64,000 nucleotides of DNA, taken from NCBI GenBank assembly GCA_003577305.1, contig QEVL01000004.1, positions 45,633-109,632 on the forward strand. The letters run 5' to 3'. The notes below the pieces were generated by a model. It did not search any database. It saw only the letters and a list, made by a program, of their open reading frames with translations, and was not told where the DNA came from. The translations under genes were made by a program, and so were the position numbers. How positions within the stretch are numbered: position 1 is the first letter of the stretch; each line of letters opens with the position of its first letter. The DNA is from Burkholderiales bacterium. GTDB lineage: Bacteria > Pseudomonadota > Gammaproteobacteria > Burkholderiales > Burkholderiaceae_E. Below, piece after piece: positions 34,724 through 42,483 of the stretch.

Positions 34724-35533
34724 ATGTGCCTGATCGGCTTCGCGCTCGAAGCGCACGACGACTTCGTGCTGCTGCTGGCGGCCAACCGTGACGAATACTA
34801 TGCGCGCGAGGCCGATCCCGCGGCCTGGTGGACCGATCGCGGGCCGGCCTGGGGTGGACGCGATCGCGTCGCCGGCGGCAGCTGGCTGGCGGTCGACCGC
34901 AACGGTCGGCTGGCCGCGGTGACCAACGTACGCGAACCCGGGGCGGCGCCCGGGCGGCGCTCGCGCGGCGAACTGGTCGCGCGGTTCGTCGGTGCCGAGG
35001 TCGCGATCGAAGACTGGGCGGCAAAGGCCGCAGAGTGCGGCGACGACTACTCGGGCTTCAACCTGCTGCTGTTCGATCCGGCCGCGCAGCGGCCCGCGTT
35101 CTACGTGTCGAATCGGCACCCGCAGCGCGTGCTCGAGGTGCCTCCCGGCGTGCACGGACTGTCGAACCACCTGCTCGACAGCGACTGGCCGAAGGTGCGC
35201 AGCCTCCGGCATCGCATCGCCGGGGCGCTCGACGATCCGCACGCGCCGGTCGACGCCGTGCTGCTCGAAGCGCTCGCCGATCGTTCGCAGCCGCCTGACG
35301 AGGCCCTGCCCGACACCGGGATCGGACTCGCGCGCGAGCGCATCCTGGCTCCCGCGATGATCGTCGCGCCCGGCCTGGGCTACGGCACGCGCGCGTCGAC
35401 GCTGGTGGCGATCCGGCGTGACGGGCGCATCGAGGCGGTCGAGCGCGGCTGGACGCCCGACGGCGAATCGGTGCGCATCGCCGCAGACCGGCGGGCGCGC
35501 TTCAACGCAGCGCGCCGAATACGCGCCCGATGA
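34724..35533 (+). CDS. NRDE (TANGO2-like) family protein
   Basis: A 269-residue cytosolic protein. It starts with MCLIGFALEAHDDFVLLLAANRDEYY, in which the N-terminal Met-Cys and the ANRDE motif are diagnostic, and continues with TDRGPAWGGRDRVAGGSWLAV and LSNHLLDSDWPKV. TANGO2-like proteins are linked to heme trafficking or lipid homeostasis; the N-terminal Cys suggests an Ntn-hydrolase-like fold. It begins 19 bp after DUF4936. Its 3' end overlaps the convergent DUF4197 gene by 32 bp. Confidence 0.92.
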   Translation: MCLIGFALEAHDDFVLLLAANRDEYYAREADPAAWWTDRGPAWGGRDRVAGGSWLAVDRNGRLAAVTNVREPGAAPGRRSRGELVARFVGAEVAIEDWAAKAAECGDDYSGFNLLLFDPAAQRPAFYVSNRHPQRVLEVPPGVHGLSNHLLDSDWPKVRSLRHRIAGALDDPHAPVDAVLLEALADRSQPPDEALPDTGIGLARERILAPAMIVAPGLGYGTRASTLVAIRRDGRIEAVERGWTPDGESVRIAADRRARFNAARRIRAR

Positions 35534-36206
35534 CTTTCGAACCGGTCCCGAGCGGATCGCGGCGGATCGCGCGTTCCTCTTCGGCGATCATCAGGTACAG
35601 GCCGTCGAGCGCGCGCGTCGTCACGTAGCGCTCGACCGACGCGTCACGCTCTTTCAGCAGCGCCAGCTTCGAGGCCTGGCCCGCCAGCGCGTTGTAGCGC
35701 TTCGCGAGCCCCAGTCGCGAGACCTGCTGCGTCACCACCGGCAGGAAGCGCTCGGTGAGCGGCGCCTGCGTGCGCGACTTGAAGAACTGCGTGACCGAGT
35801 CGTCGCCGCCGGTGAGGATCGCCTTCGCGTCGGAGACGCTCATCGACTTCACGGCCGCCACCAGCAACTGCTTCGCCTGCGGTACCGCCTGTTCGGCAGC
35901 ACGGTTCATCGAGGTGACCAGCTCGTCGAGGTCGAGCCCCCGGCCCATCGCGCGCAGCAGGCCTTCGGCCTGGCGCAGTCCGTCGGGAAGCGGAATCCGC
36001 ACCCTGGGCTCATCGAGGAAGCCCCCCGGCCTGCCCAGGCGCGCAACCGCCTGTGCGGCGCCGCGTTCGAGCGCGCCGCGCAACGCGCTGGCGGCATCGG
36101 CGTTGGAGACGGCATCCAGCACACCGGCCCGGGCCTGCGGCGCGCCGGCGGCGGTGATCGCCGCTGCTCCCGCCCAGGCGGCGAATACCAGCAGGCTGCG
36201 GCGCAT
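35502..36206 (-). CDS. DUF4197 family exported protein (in frame with the upstream GNAT)
   Basis: A 234-residue protein starting MRRSLLVFAAWAGAAAITAAG, a normal signal peptide ending near ARA, followed by the DUF4197 domain (GVLDAVSNADAASALRGALERGA, VRIPLPDGLRQAEGLLRAMG and RYVTTRALDGLYLMIAEEE). DUF4197 proteins are periplasmic or lipoprotein-like with no known function. The upstream acetyltransferase frame runs into this one without a stop, so the product could also arise as a 377-residue fusion. Convergent overlap with the NRDE gene. Confidence 0.8.
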   Translation of the reverse strand: MRRSLLVFAAWAGAAAITAAGAPQARAGVLDAVSNADAASALRGALERGAAQAVARLGRPGGFLDEPRVRIPLPDGLRQAEGLLRAMGRGLDLDELVTSMNRAAEQAVPQAKQLLVAAVKSMSVSDAKAILTGGDDSVTQFFKSRTQAPLTERFLPVVTQQVSRLGLAKRYNALAGQASKLALLKERDASVERYVTTRALDGLYLMIAEEERAIRRDPLGTGSKVIGRVFGALR

Positions 36207-36635
36207 TTTCTGGTGGGGGATTCCGGCTTCTTCATGGGGTTCGCCGATCGGCTCGAAACCCTGCGTCCGATAGAACGCTGCGGCGCGACTCTGCGCGCTG
36301 AGTTCGACGCTCGCGTCGCCGCGCGCCCTGGCAACCTCGATCAGCGCCTCGAGCACGCGGCGGCCGATACCGCGACCTCGCTGGTCGGCGCGCACCGCCA
36401 TCCGCCCGATGTGGCCGTCGGCCAGCAGCCGACCGGTGCCCGCCGGCTCGCCGTCGCAATACGCGACACAGTGCACCGAGCGCGCATCCTGGCCATCGTA
36501 TTCGAGCGCTGCCGGAATGCCCTGTTCGCGCACGAACACCGCCAGGCGCAGCGCACCGGCCGCCTCGCCCAGCTCTGCCCAACTACCGATGCGCAGTTCG
36601 ATGTCCGGCGCGGCGGTGTCGTCGTTGCGGTTCAT
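36207..36635 (-). CDS. GNAT family N-acetyltransferase lacking its own stop codon
   Basis: About 143 residues of an ElaA/PA4866-like acetyltransferase: LRLAVFVREQGIPAALEYDGQDA, the acetyl-CoA loop IGRMAVRADQRGRGIGRRVLEAL (R-G-x-G-I-G near residue 87-92), and the end ELSAQSRAAAFYRTQGFEP followed by EEAGIPHQKM. A normal member would stop within a few residues of GIPHQKM. Here the codons pass directly into the DUF4197 signal peptide (M144), so coordinates give only the GNAT part. ATG at 36635 lies just inside the stop of the upstream esterase gene. Confidence 0.8.
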
Positions 36636-36636
36636 T

Positions 36637-37593
36637 TCATTGCCCCGCTTCGGGATGCCGGAATGCTTCGCGCAGCGCCGCGCAGGCATCCTGGTGCGCG
36701 CGTCGCGCCGCCTGCACGAAGCCGGCGTGCTGGAAGAACGAGTGGATCATGCCATCGTACTGCACGAAGCGCACCGGTACCCCCGCCTCGTGCAGCCGTT
36801 CGGCGTAGGCGCGATCCTCGTCGATCAGCGGATCGTACTCGGCCCCCGCGATCCAGGCCGGCGCCACGCCGCGCAGGTCGGGCGCGCGCAGCGGCGCGAA
36901 GCGCCAGTCGAGCCGGTCGCGCTCGTCGCGCAGCGTCTGCGCGAAGAACCACTGTACCGTCTCCAGGTCGAGAAGATAGCCGCTGGCGAAGCGCCGGTAC
37001 GAATCGCTGTCCTGATGGCTCGACACGCCGGGATAGATCAACAGCTGCAGCACCAGCGACCAGCCACGGTCGCGCGCGTGGATGGCGCTCGCCGCGGCCA
37101 GCGTGCCGCCAGCGCTGTCGCCCCCGACCGCGATCCGCGCAGCGTCCACGCCCAGTCCGACCGCCTGCTCGCGCAGCCACGCGAGGCTGTCGAAAGCGTC
37201 GTCGTGCGCGCTCGGGAAGCGGTGCTCGGGCGCGAGTCGGTAGTCGACCGAGAACACCAGGCAGTCGCCGCCGAGCGCCAGCATCCGGCAGACGCGATCG
37301 TGCGTCTCGATCGAGCCGATCGTGAAGCCGCCGCCGTGGAAATACAGCAAGGCGGGGCGCGGCTCGGCCCAGCTGTGCGGCCACGGTGCGTACTGGCGCA
37401 CGCGCAGCACCCTTCCCGGCAGCTCGACTTCGTGATCGTCCACCGAATGCAGCGCCGGCGGCACGATGTCGAGCGTGGCCGACGCCTTCACGTAGTGCTC
37501 GCGCGCCAGCACCACGCCGAGTTCGGGAAAGGGGGGCACCGACGCGCGCCGCGCCCAGTGCAGGATCTTCTCCACCTGCGGATCGAGCGGCAT
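36637..37593 (-). CDS. alpha/beta hydrolase, hormone-sensitive lipase family esterase
   Basis: A 318-residue esterase. Seen: the oxyanion motif LLYFHGGGFTIGSIETHD, the nucleophile elbow AVGGDSAGGTLAAAS (G-D-S-A-G), DPLIDEDRAYAERL with the acidic residue and MIHSFFQHAGFV with the catalytic His. Family members hydrolyse short- to medium-chain acyl esters. Part of the - strand run; 18 bp separate it from the upstream SDR. Confidence 0.92.
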   Translation of the reverse strand: MPLDPQVEKILHWARRASVPPFPELGVVLAREHYVKASATLDIVPPALHSVDDHEVELPGRVLRVRQYAPWPHSWAEPRPALLYFHGGGFTIGSIETHDRVCRMLALGGDCLVFSVDYRLAPEHRFPSAHDDAFDSLAWLREQAVGLGVDAARIAVGGDSAGGTLAAASAIHARDRGWSLVLQLLIYPGVSSHQDSDSYRRFASGYLLDLETVQWFFAQTLRDERDRLDWRFAPLRAPDLRGVAPAWIAGAEYDPLIDEDRAYAERLHEAGVPVRFVQYDGMIHSFFQHAGFVQAARRAHQDACAALREAFRHPEAGQ

Positions 37594-37611
37594 CGTGACC
37601 GGGCGTCGGCG

Positions 37612-38484
37612 TCAGTCGGGTCGCGGCGCCACCCGGGGCTCGAGACTGAACGGATCGGTCGGATTGCGCTGCGCGATCACGTCGTGCAGCCGCAACTCGA
37701 CCGACGCGAGGATCTTCGGATGCGTGATCACGTAGAAACGGTTCTCGCGGATCGCGTCGAAGGTCATCTGCGCGACTTCCCCGGCGCTGATCCGCCCCGA
37801 CGACACCGCCTTCTCCGAGGCCTTCTGCGCGGCGATCATCGAGGCGGTAGGAGCCGATTCGTCGCGCAGCGAAGCGGGCCGATGCCGGTGCGACTGCGCG
37901 ATGCCGGTGGGCACGAACGCGGGGCACAGCAGGCTCACGCCGATGCGCGCGCCGGTCACGCGAAGGTCCTGGTACAGCGTCTCGGTGAGCGTGACCACGC
38001 CGTGCTTGCTGACGTTGTAGACGCCCATCATCTGCGGCGACAACAGCCCGGCGACCGACGCGGTGTTGACCACGTGGCATTCATCGCCCTGCGCCAGCAT
38101 GATCGGCACGAAGGTGCGAACGCCGTGGACTACGCCCCAGAGGTTCACGCCGAGCACCCACTCCCAGTCCTTGAGCGTCTGCTCCCAGATCAGGCCGCCG
38201 GCCGCAACGCCGGCGTTGTTGAACAGCAGGTGCACCGCCCCGTACGCGTCGAGCGTGCGCTGTGCGAGCCGCTCGACGTCGGCGGCGCGGCTCACGTCGA
38301 CCGCCTCGCCGAACGCCAGCGCGCCCTGCGCGCGCAGCTCGTCGACGGTGGCAGCCAGCGCGTCGGCCTGGATGTCGGCCAGCGCGAGCTTCATTCCGAG
38401 CTGCGCGCCGATGCGCGCGAATTCGCGGCCGAAGCCGCTTGCGGCCCCGGTGATCACGGCGGCCTTGCCGGCGAAGGCTTTCAT
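37612..38484 (-). CDS. short-chain dehydrogenase/reductase
   Basis: A 290-residue SDR. Seen: cofactor loop AAVITGAASGFGREFARIG (TGxxxGxG), NNAG motif LLFNNAGVAAGG, and the catalytic Ser and YxxxK in NTASVAGLLSPQMMGVYNVSKHG. ADIQAD after the second strand suggests NAD rather than NADP. Substrate unknown. The start overlaps the stop of the MDR gene by ATGA, so both are co-translated. Confidence 0.9.
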   Translation of the reverse strand: MKAFAGKAAVITGAASGFGREFARIGAQLGMKLALADIQADALAATVDELRAQGALAFGEAVDVSRAADVERLAQRTLDAYGAVHLLFNNAGVAAGGLIWEQTLKDWEWVLGVNLWGVVHGVRTFVPIMLAQGDECHVVNTASVAGLLSPQMMGVYNVSKHGVVTLTETLYQDLRVTGARIGVSLLCPAFVPTGIAQSHRHRPASLRDESAPTASMIAAQKASEKAVSSGRISAGEVAQMTFDAIRENRFYVITHPKILASVELRLHDVIAQRNPTDPFSLEPRVAPRPD

Positions 38485-39485
38485 GGCGCAACAAGCCTCA
38501 CGAGCTGCTTGCCGACGTTGCGCCCCTTCAGCAAGCCGATGAACGCCTGCGGGGCGCTCTCCAGGCCCTGCGCGATCGTCTCGCGGTACTTCAGCTCGCC
38601 CGCGCCGACCAGCGCGCCCAGCTCGCGCAGCGCCTCGGGCCACAGCTCCATGTGCTCCGAGACGATGAAGCCCTCGATCCGCAGCCGGTTGACCAGCACC
38701 GAGCGGAAATTCTGCAAGGGCATCGGCTGGCCGTCGTACGCCGAGATCAGGCCGCAGACCGCGATGCGGCCGAACGCGTTCATCCGCCGCAGCACTGCGT
38801 CGAGCGTTGCGCCGCCGACGTTGTCGAAGTAGCCGTCGATGCCCGCGGGCGTGGCTGCGCGCAGGTCGGAATGAAGCTGTCCCGCCTTGTAGTCGACGCA
38901 GGCGTCGAAGCCGTACTCGTCGACGACGATCGCGCACTTCTGCGCGCCGCCCGCGACGCCAACGACCTGGCAGCCCTTGCGCTTCGCGAGCTGCCCGACC
39001 ACCGAGCCGACCGCGCCGCTGGCCGCCGACACCACGACGGTTTCGCCGGCCTTCGGGGCGACGATGCGGTTCAGGCCGTACCAGGCGGTGACGCCCGGCA
39101 TTCCGACCGCGCCGAGATACGCCGACAGCGGCACCCGCGAGGTGTCGACCTTGCGGACCAGGCGGCCGTCGCCCTTGCCGTACAGCTGCCAGCCGAGCAT
39201 GCCGATCACCCGGTCGCCGATCGCGAACTCCGGGTTGCGGCTCTCGATCACCTCGCCGGCGGTGCCGCCGATCATCACCTCGTCGAGCGGCTGCGCGGCC
39301 GCATACGATTTCGCGTCGTCCATGCGGCCGCGCATGTACGGATCGAGCGACAGGAAATGGTTGCGCACCAGCACTTCGCCGTGCCCGATCGCAGGAATCG
39401 GCGCTTCCACCAGCCTGAAGTTCTCGACCCTGACCTCGCCTTGCGGACGGCTGGCGAGCAGGATCTGCAGGTTCTTCCCGCTCAT
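38481..39485 (-). CDS. NADP-dependent MDR oxidoreductase (zinc-free, CurA/leukotriene reductase type)
   Basis: A 334-residue medium-chain reductase. Seen: LASRPQGEVRVENFRLVE at the start, NHFLSLDPYMRGRMDDAKSYA, the Rossmann run VVVSAASGAVGSVVGQLAKRKG with the A-S-G-A-V-G-S-V-V-G pattern, and YFDNVGGATLDAVL. The absence of zinc ligands and the PYMRGRM motif place it with NADPH-dependent alkenal/enone reductases. It likely saturates an alpha-beta unsaturated carbonyl in this catabolic run. Confidence 0.92.
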   Translation of the reverse strand: MSGKNLQILLASRPQGEVRVENFRLVEAPIPAIGHGEVLVRNHFLSLDPYMRGRMDDAKSYAAAQPLDEVMIGGTAGEVIESRNPEFAIGDRVIGMLGWQLYGKGDGRLVRKVDTSRVPLSAYLGAVGMPGVTAWYGLNRIVAPKAGETVVVSAASGAVGSVVGQLAKRKGCQVVGVAGGAQKCAIVVDEYGFDACVDYKAGQLHSDLRAATPAGIDGYFDNVGGATLDAVLRRMNAFGRIAVCGLISAYDGQPMPLQNFRSVLVNRLRIEGFIVSEHMELWPEALRELGALVGAGELKYRETIAQGLESAPQAFIGLLKGRNVGKQLVRLVAP

Positions 39486-39512
39486 GGCGCGATCCTCCCG
39501 TTTCGTGCCGGC

Positions 39513-40289
39513 TCAGACCGCGGTGACGCCGCCGTCGACCGCGAGAATCTGCCCGGTGATGTGCTTTCCGGCGTCCGAGCAGAACAGCACCGCAGCACCC
39601 TTCAGGTCTTCGTCGTCGCCGAGGCGATGCAGCGGCGTACGCTCCTTCACCCGGTCCTCGATTGCCGCCAGCGTGGCGCGGGTCATCTTCGAAGGGAAGA
39701 AACCCGGAGCCAGCGCATTGACGGTGATTCCGTGCTCGCCCCACTCGCCGGCGAGCGCGCGGGTGAAGTTCACCAGCCCGCCCTTGGTCGTGTTGTAGGC
39801 GATCGTGTGGTTAGTGCCCGGCGGGTTGCCGCGCAGCCCGGCGATCGACGCGACGATCAGGATCCGGCCGTACCTGCGGGGAATCATCGAGCGCCTGCCG
39901 ATCTCCTGCGTGAGGAGAAACACGCCGGTCAGGTTCAGATTGACCAGCTTCTGCCACGCCTCGAGCGGATGCTCCGCCGCAGGAGCACCCCAGGTGGCCC
40001 CCGCATTGTTCACCAGGATGTCGCAGTGCCCGAGCCTCGCGAGCGCCGCGTCGGCGAACGCCTGCACCGCCTCCGGCCTGCCCAGGTCGGCGGCGAGCGC
40101 GTGCGCCTTCACGCCCGTCTTCGCGAGGTGCGCGACCGCGGCATCGAGCTCGTCCTGCTTGCGCGCGGCGAGCAGCACCTCCGCGCCCATTTCGCCGAGC
40201 GCCTCGGCAATCTGCAGCCCGAGCCCGCGCGAGCCGCCGGTGACGATGGCCTTGCGGCCGCCGAGGTCGAGCGCCTGCTTCACCGACAT
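39513..40289 (-). CDS. SDR family oxidoreductase
   Basis: A 258-residue classical SDR. Seen: AIVTGGSRGLGLQIAEALGEMG, AARKQD after strand two (NADP-type Arg), LVNNAGATWGAPAAEH, the catalytic VASIAGLRGN with YNTTKGGLVNFTRALAGEWG, and the C-terminal GQILAVDGGVTAV. Closest in style to gluconate-5-dehydrogenase/3-oxoacyl reductase members used in catabolic operons. The frame extends upstream, but MSVKQALDLGGRKAIVTGG is the homologous start. Confidence 0.9.
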   Translation of the reverse strand: MSVKQALDLGGRKAIVTGGSRGLGLQIAEALGEMGAEVLLAARKQDELDAAVAHLAKTGVKAHALAADLGRPEAVQAFADAALARLGHCDILVNNAGATWGAPAAEHPLEAWQKLVNLNLTGVFLLTQEIGRRSMIPRRYGRILIVASIAGLRGNPPGTNHTIAYNTTKGGLVNFTRALAGEWGEHGITVNALAPGFFPSKMTRATLAAIEDRVKERTPLHRLGDDEDLKGAAVLFCSDAGKHITGQILAVDGGVTAV

Positions 40290-40302
40290 GCCGGTCTCCT
40301 GT

Positions 40303-41208
40303 TCAGTGCCGCAGCCCGCGCAGGTCGAATTCGGCCAGCGCGGCGCGCGCGACCGGTCCGCCCCATTCGGGCACGAAATGGCCGGCGTCGGCCAGACGCA
40401 TCGGCTCGGGGCAGCCGCGGATGATCGAGCGCAGCGGCAGCATCGACTCCTCGCCGAGCACCGGGTCGCGCAGCCCGATCGCCATGAAGCTGCGTCCGTT
40501 CCAGGATTCGCGCCACCACTGGCTGGCTCGCCCCGAGAGTTCGGCCCCCGGTGCACCGGGGTCATCCGGCACCAGATTGGGAAAAGCGCGCAGCGCGGCC
40601 TTGTAGCGCGAATCCGGGAACGGCGCGTCGTAACCTGCGGCTTCCGCCGCGCTCATGTCGGGCTTGCCTCGCATCAGCATCCTGCCGACCGCGAGGTCGG
40701 GCGTGCGGTTCGAGTACGCGCGCCATTCGGCGAAGCCGCGGGTGGGCGGCGTGCCCACCGCGAGCGCGGTGTTCATCGCCAGCAACCGCGTGAAGCGCTG
40801 CGGCATCTCGGGCGGCAGCGTCAGGCCGAGCAGGCCGCCCCAGTCCTGGCACACGAGCAGGATCTCGTTGAGGTCGAGCCGCTCCACGAAACGCATCAGC
40901 ATCGAGCGATGAAATGCAAAGCCGTGCACCGATTCGTCGACCGGCTTGTCGGAGCGGCCGAAGCCGATCAGGTCGGGCGCGACCACGCGCAGGCCGGCCT
41001 CGGCGAACACCGGAATCATGCGGCGGTACAGGTAGCTCCAGGTGGGATTGCCGTGCAGGCACAGCGCGGTGCCGCGGTGCGGCGCGCCTTCGTCGACGTA
41101 GTGCACGCGCACCCCTTCGTAGCCCGGCAGGTCGTCGACGTAGCGCGGCACGAACGGAAAGTCGAGCAATCCGTCGAAGCGTTCGTCAGGGGTGCGCAGC
41201 AGTTCCAT
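40303..41208 (-). CDS. haloalkane dehalogenase-like alpha/beta hydrolase
   Basis: A 301-residue protein of the DhlA-like subfamily. Seen: LCLHGNPTWSYLYRRMIPVFAEAG (HGNP oxyanion loop with the halide-binding residue position), PDLIGFGRSDKP, and the nucleophile elbow LLVCQDWGGLLGLTLPPEM, where Asp replaces Ser, the hallmark of dehalogenases. ADAGHFVPEWG supplies the His. Dehalogenase homologues without haloalkane activity exist, and epoxide hydrolases also use Asp, so activity is inferred. Confidence 0.82.
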   Translation of the reverse strand: MELLRTPDERFDGLLDFPFVPRYVDDLPGYEGVRVHYVDEGAPHRGTALCLHGNPTWSYLYRRMIPVFAEAGLRVVAPDLIGFGRSDKPVDESVHGFAFHRSMLMRFVERLDLNEILLVCQDWGGLLGLTLPPEMPQRFTRLLAMNTALAVGTPPTRGFAEWRAYSNRTPDLAVGRMLMRGKPDMSAAEAAGYDAPFPDSRYKAALRAFPNLVPDDPGAPGAELSGRASQWWRESWNGRSFMAIGLRDPVLGEESMLPLRSIIRGCPEPMRLADAGHFVPEWGGPVARAALAEFDLRGLRH

Positions 41209-41283
41209 GATCGTCCGGAGCTCGCGCGCGTGCGCGTGTCGGGCGTGCCGATTCCGCGCGCCGGGCGCAGCGCATCCGCCCGC

Positions 41284-42462
41284 TCACGCGAGCTCGAAGA
41301 GCCCGGCCGCGCCCATGCCGCCGCCGATGCACATCGTGACCACCGCGCGCTTCGCGCCGCGGCGCCGGCCTTCGAGCAGTGCGTGCCCGGTGAGCCGCTG
41401 GCCGCTCACGCCGTACGGGTGTCCGACCGCGATCGCGCCACCGTTCACGTTGAGCCGATCGTTCGGAATGCCGAGCCGGTCGCGGCAATAGAGCACCTGC
41501 ACCGCGAACGCCTCGTTGAGCTCCCACAGGTCGATGTCCTCGACCTTCAGGCCCGCGCGTGCAAGCAGCCTGGGCACCGCGAACACCGGCCCGATGCCCA
41601 TCTCGTCGGGCTCGCAGCCGGCCACCGCGAAGCCGCGGAACCAGCCGAGCGGCTCGAGGCCGCGTTTCTCGGCGAGCTTGGCGTCCATCACCACGCAGGC
41701 GCCGGCGCCGTCGGAGAACTGGCTCGCGTTGCCCGCCGCGATCACGCCGCCGGGCAGCGCCGGCCGGATCTGCGAGACGCCCTCGAGCGTGGTGTCCGCG
41801 CGCCGTCCCTCGTCGTCGGCGAGCGTCACCTCGCGGGTGCCGAGCTGCCCGCTCGCCTTGTCGGCCACCGCCATGCGCACCGTGATCGGCACGATCTCGT
41901 CGGCGAACTTGCCGGCCGCAGCGGCCGCGCAGGCTCGCTGCTGGCTCTGCACGCCGTATTCGTCCTGGCGCTCGCGCGAGATGTTGTAGCGTTTCGCAAC
42001 CATCTCCGCGGTCTGCAGCATCGACCAGTAGATCTCCGGCTTGCTCTTCGCCAGCCGCGTGTCGCGGATCATGTGCGTGTTCATCTCGTTCTGCACGCAG
42101 GAGATCGACTCCACCCCGCCGGCGACGAAGATCTCGCCTTCGCCGGCGATGATCCGCTGCGCCGCCATCGCGATCGTCTGCAGCCCCGACGAGCAGAAGC
42201 GGTTGACCGTGACGCCCGGCACGGTGACCGGGCAACCCGCGACCAGTGCGATCTGCCGTGCGATGTTCGAGCCGGTGGCGCCCTCGGGCGTTGCGCAGCC
42301 CATCAGCACGTCCTCGACCTCGCCGGGCTCGAGGCCGGCGCGCTCGATCGCGGCGCGCACCACGTGCCCGCCCATCGTCGCGCCGTGGGTCATGTTCAGC
42401 GCGCCGCGCCAGGACTTCGCCAGGCCCGTTCGCGCGGTCGATACGATGACTGCTTCACGCAT
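41284..42462 (-). CDS. acetyl-CoA C-acyltransferase (thiolase)
   Basis: A 392-residue thiolase cleaving 3-ketoacyl-CoA to acetyl-CoA and a shortened acyl-CoA. Seen: active-site Cys in [19 protein letters not shown] near residue 88, ELNEAFAVQ, the His loop [20 protein letters not shown] and the second Cys in [13 protein letters not shown]. It lies 21 bp downstream of the FadB-type gene, forming the usual fadBA pair. The SGQRL in place of SGARL in the His loop is a common variant. Confidence 0.94.
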   Translation of the reverse strand: MREAVIVSTARTGLAKSWRGALNMTHGATMGGHVVRAAIERAGLEPGEVEDVLMGCATPEGATGSNIARQIALVAGCPVTVPGVTVNRFCSSGLQTIAMAAQRIIAGEGEIFVAGGVESISCVQNEMNTHMIRDTRLAKSKPEIYWSMLQTAEMVAKRYNISRERQDEYGVQSQQRACAAAAAGKFADEIVPITVRMAVADKASGQLGTREVTLADDEGRRADTTLEGVSQIRPALPGGVIAAGNASQFSDGAGACVVMDAKLAEKRGLEPLGWFRGFAVAGCEPDEMGIGPVFAVPRLLARAGLKVEDIDLWELNEAFAVQVLYCRDRLGIPNDRLNVNGGAIAVGHPYGVSGQRLTGHALLEGRRRGAKRAVVTMCIGGGMGAAGLFELA

Positions 42463-42483
42463 GATTCGCTACCCCCAGGTGTC

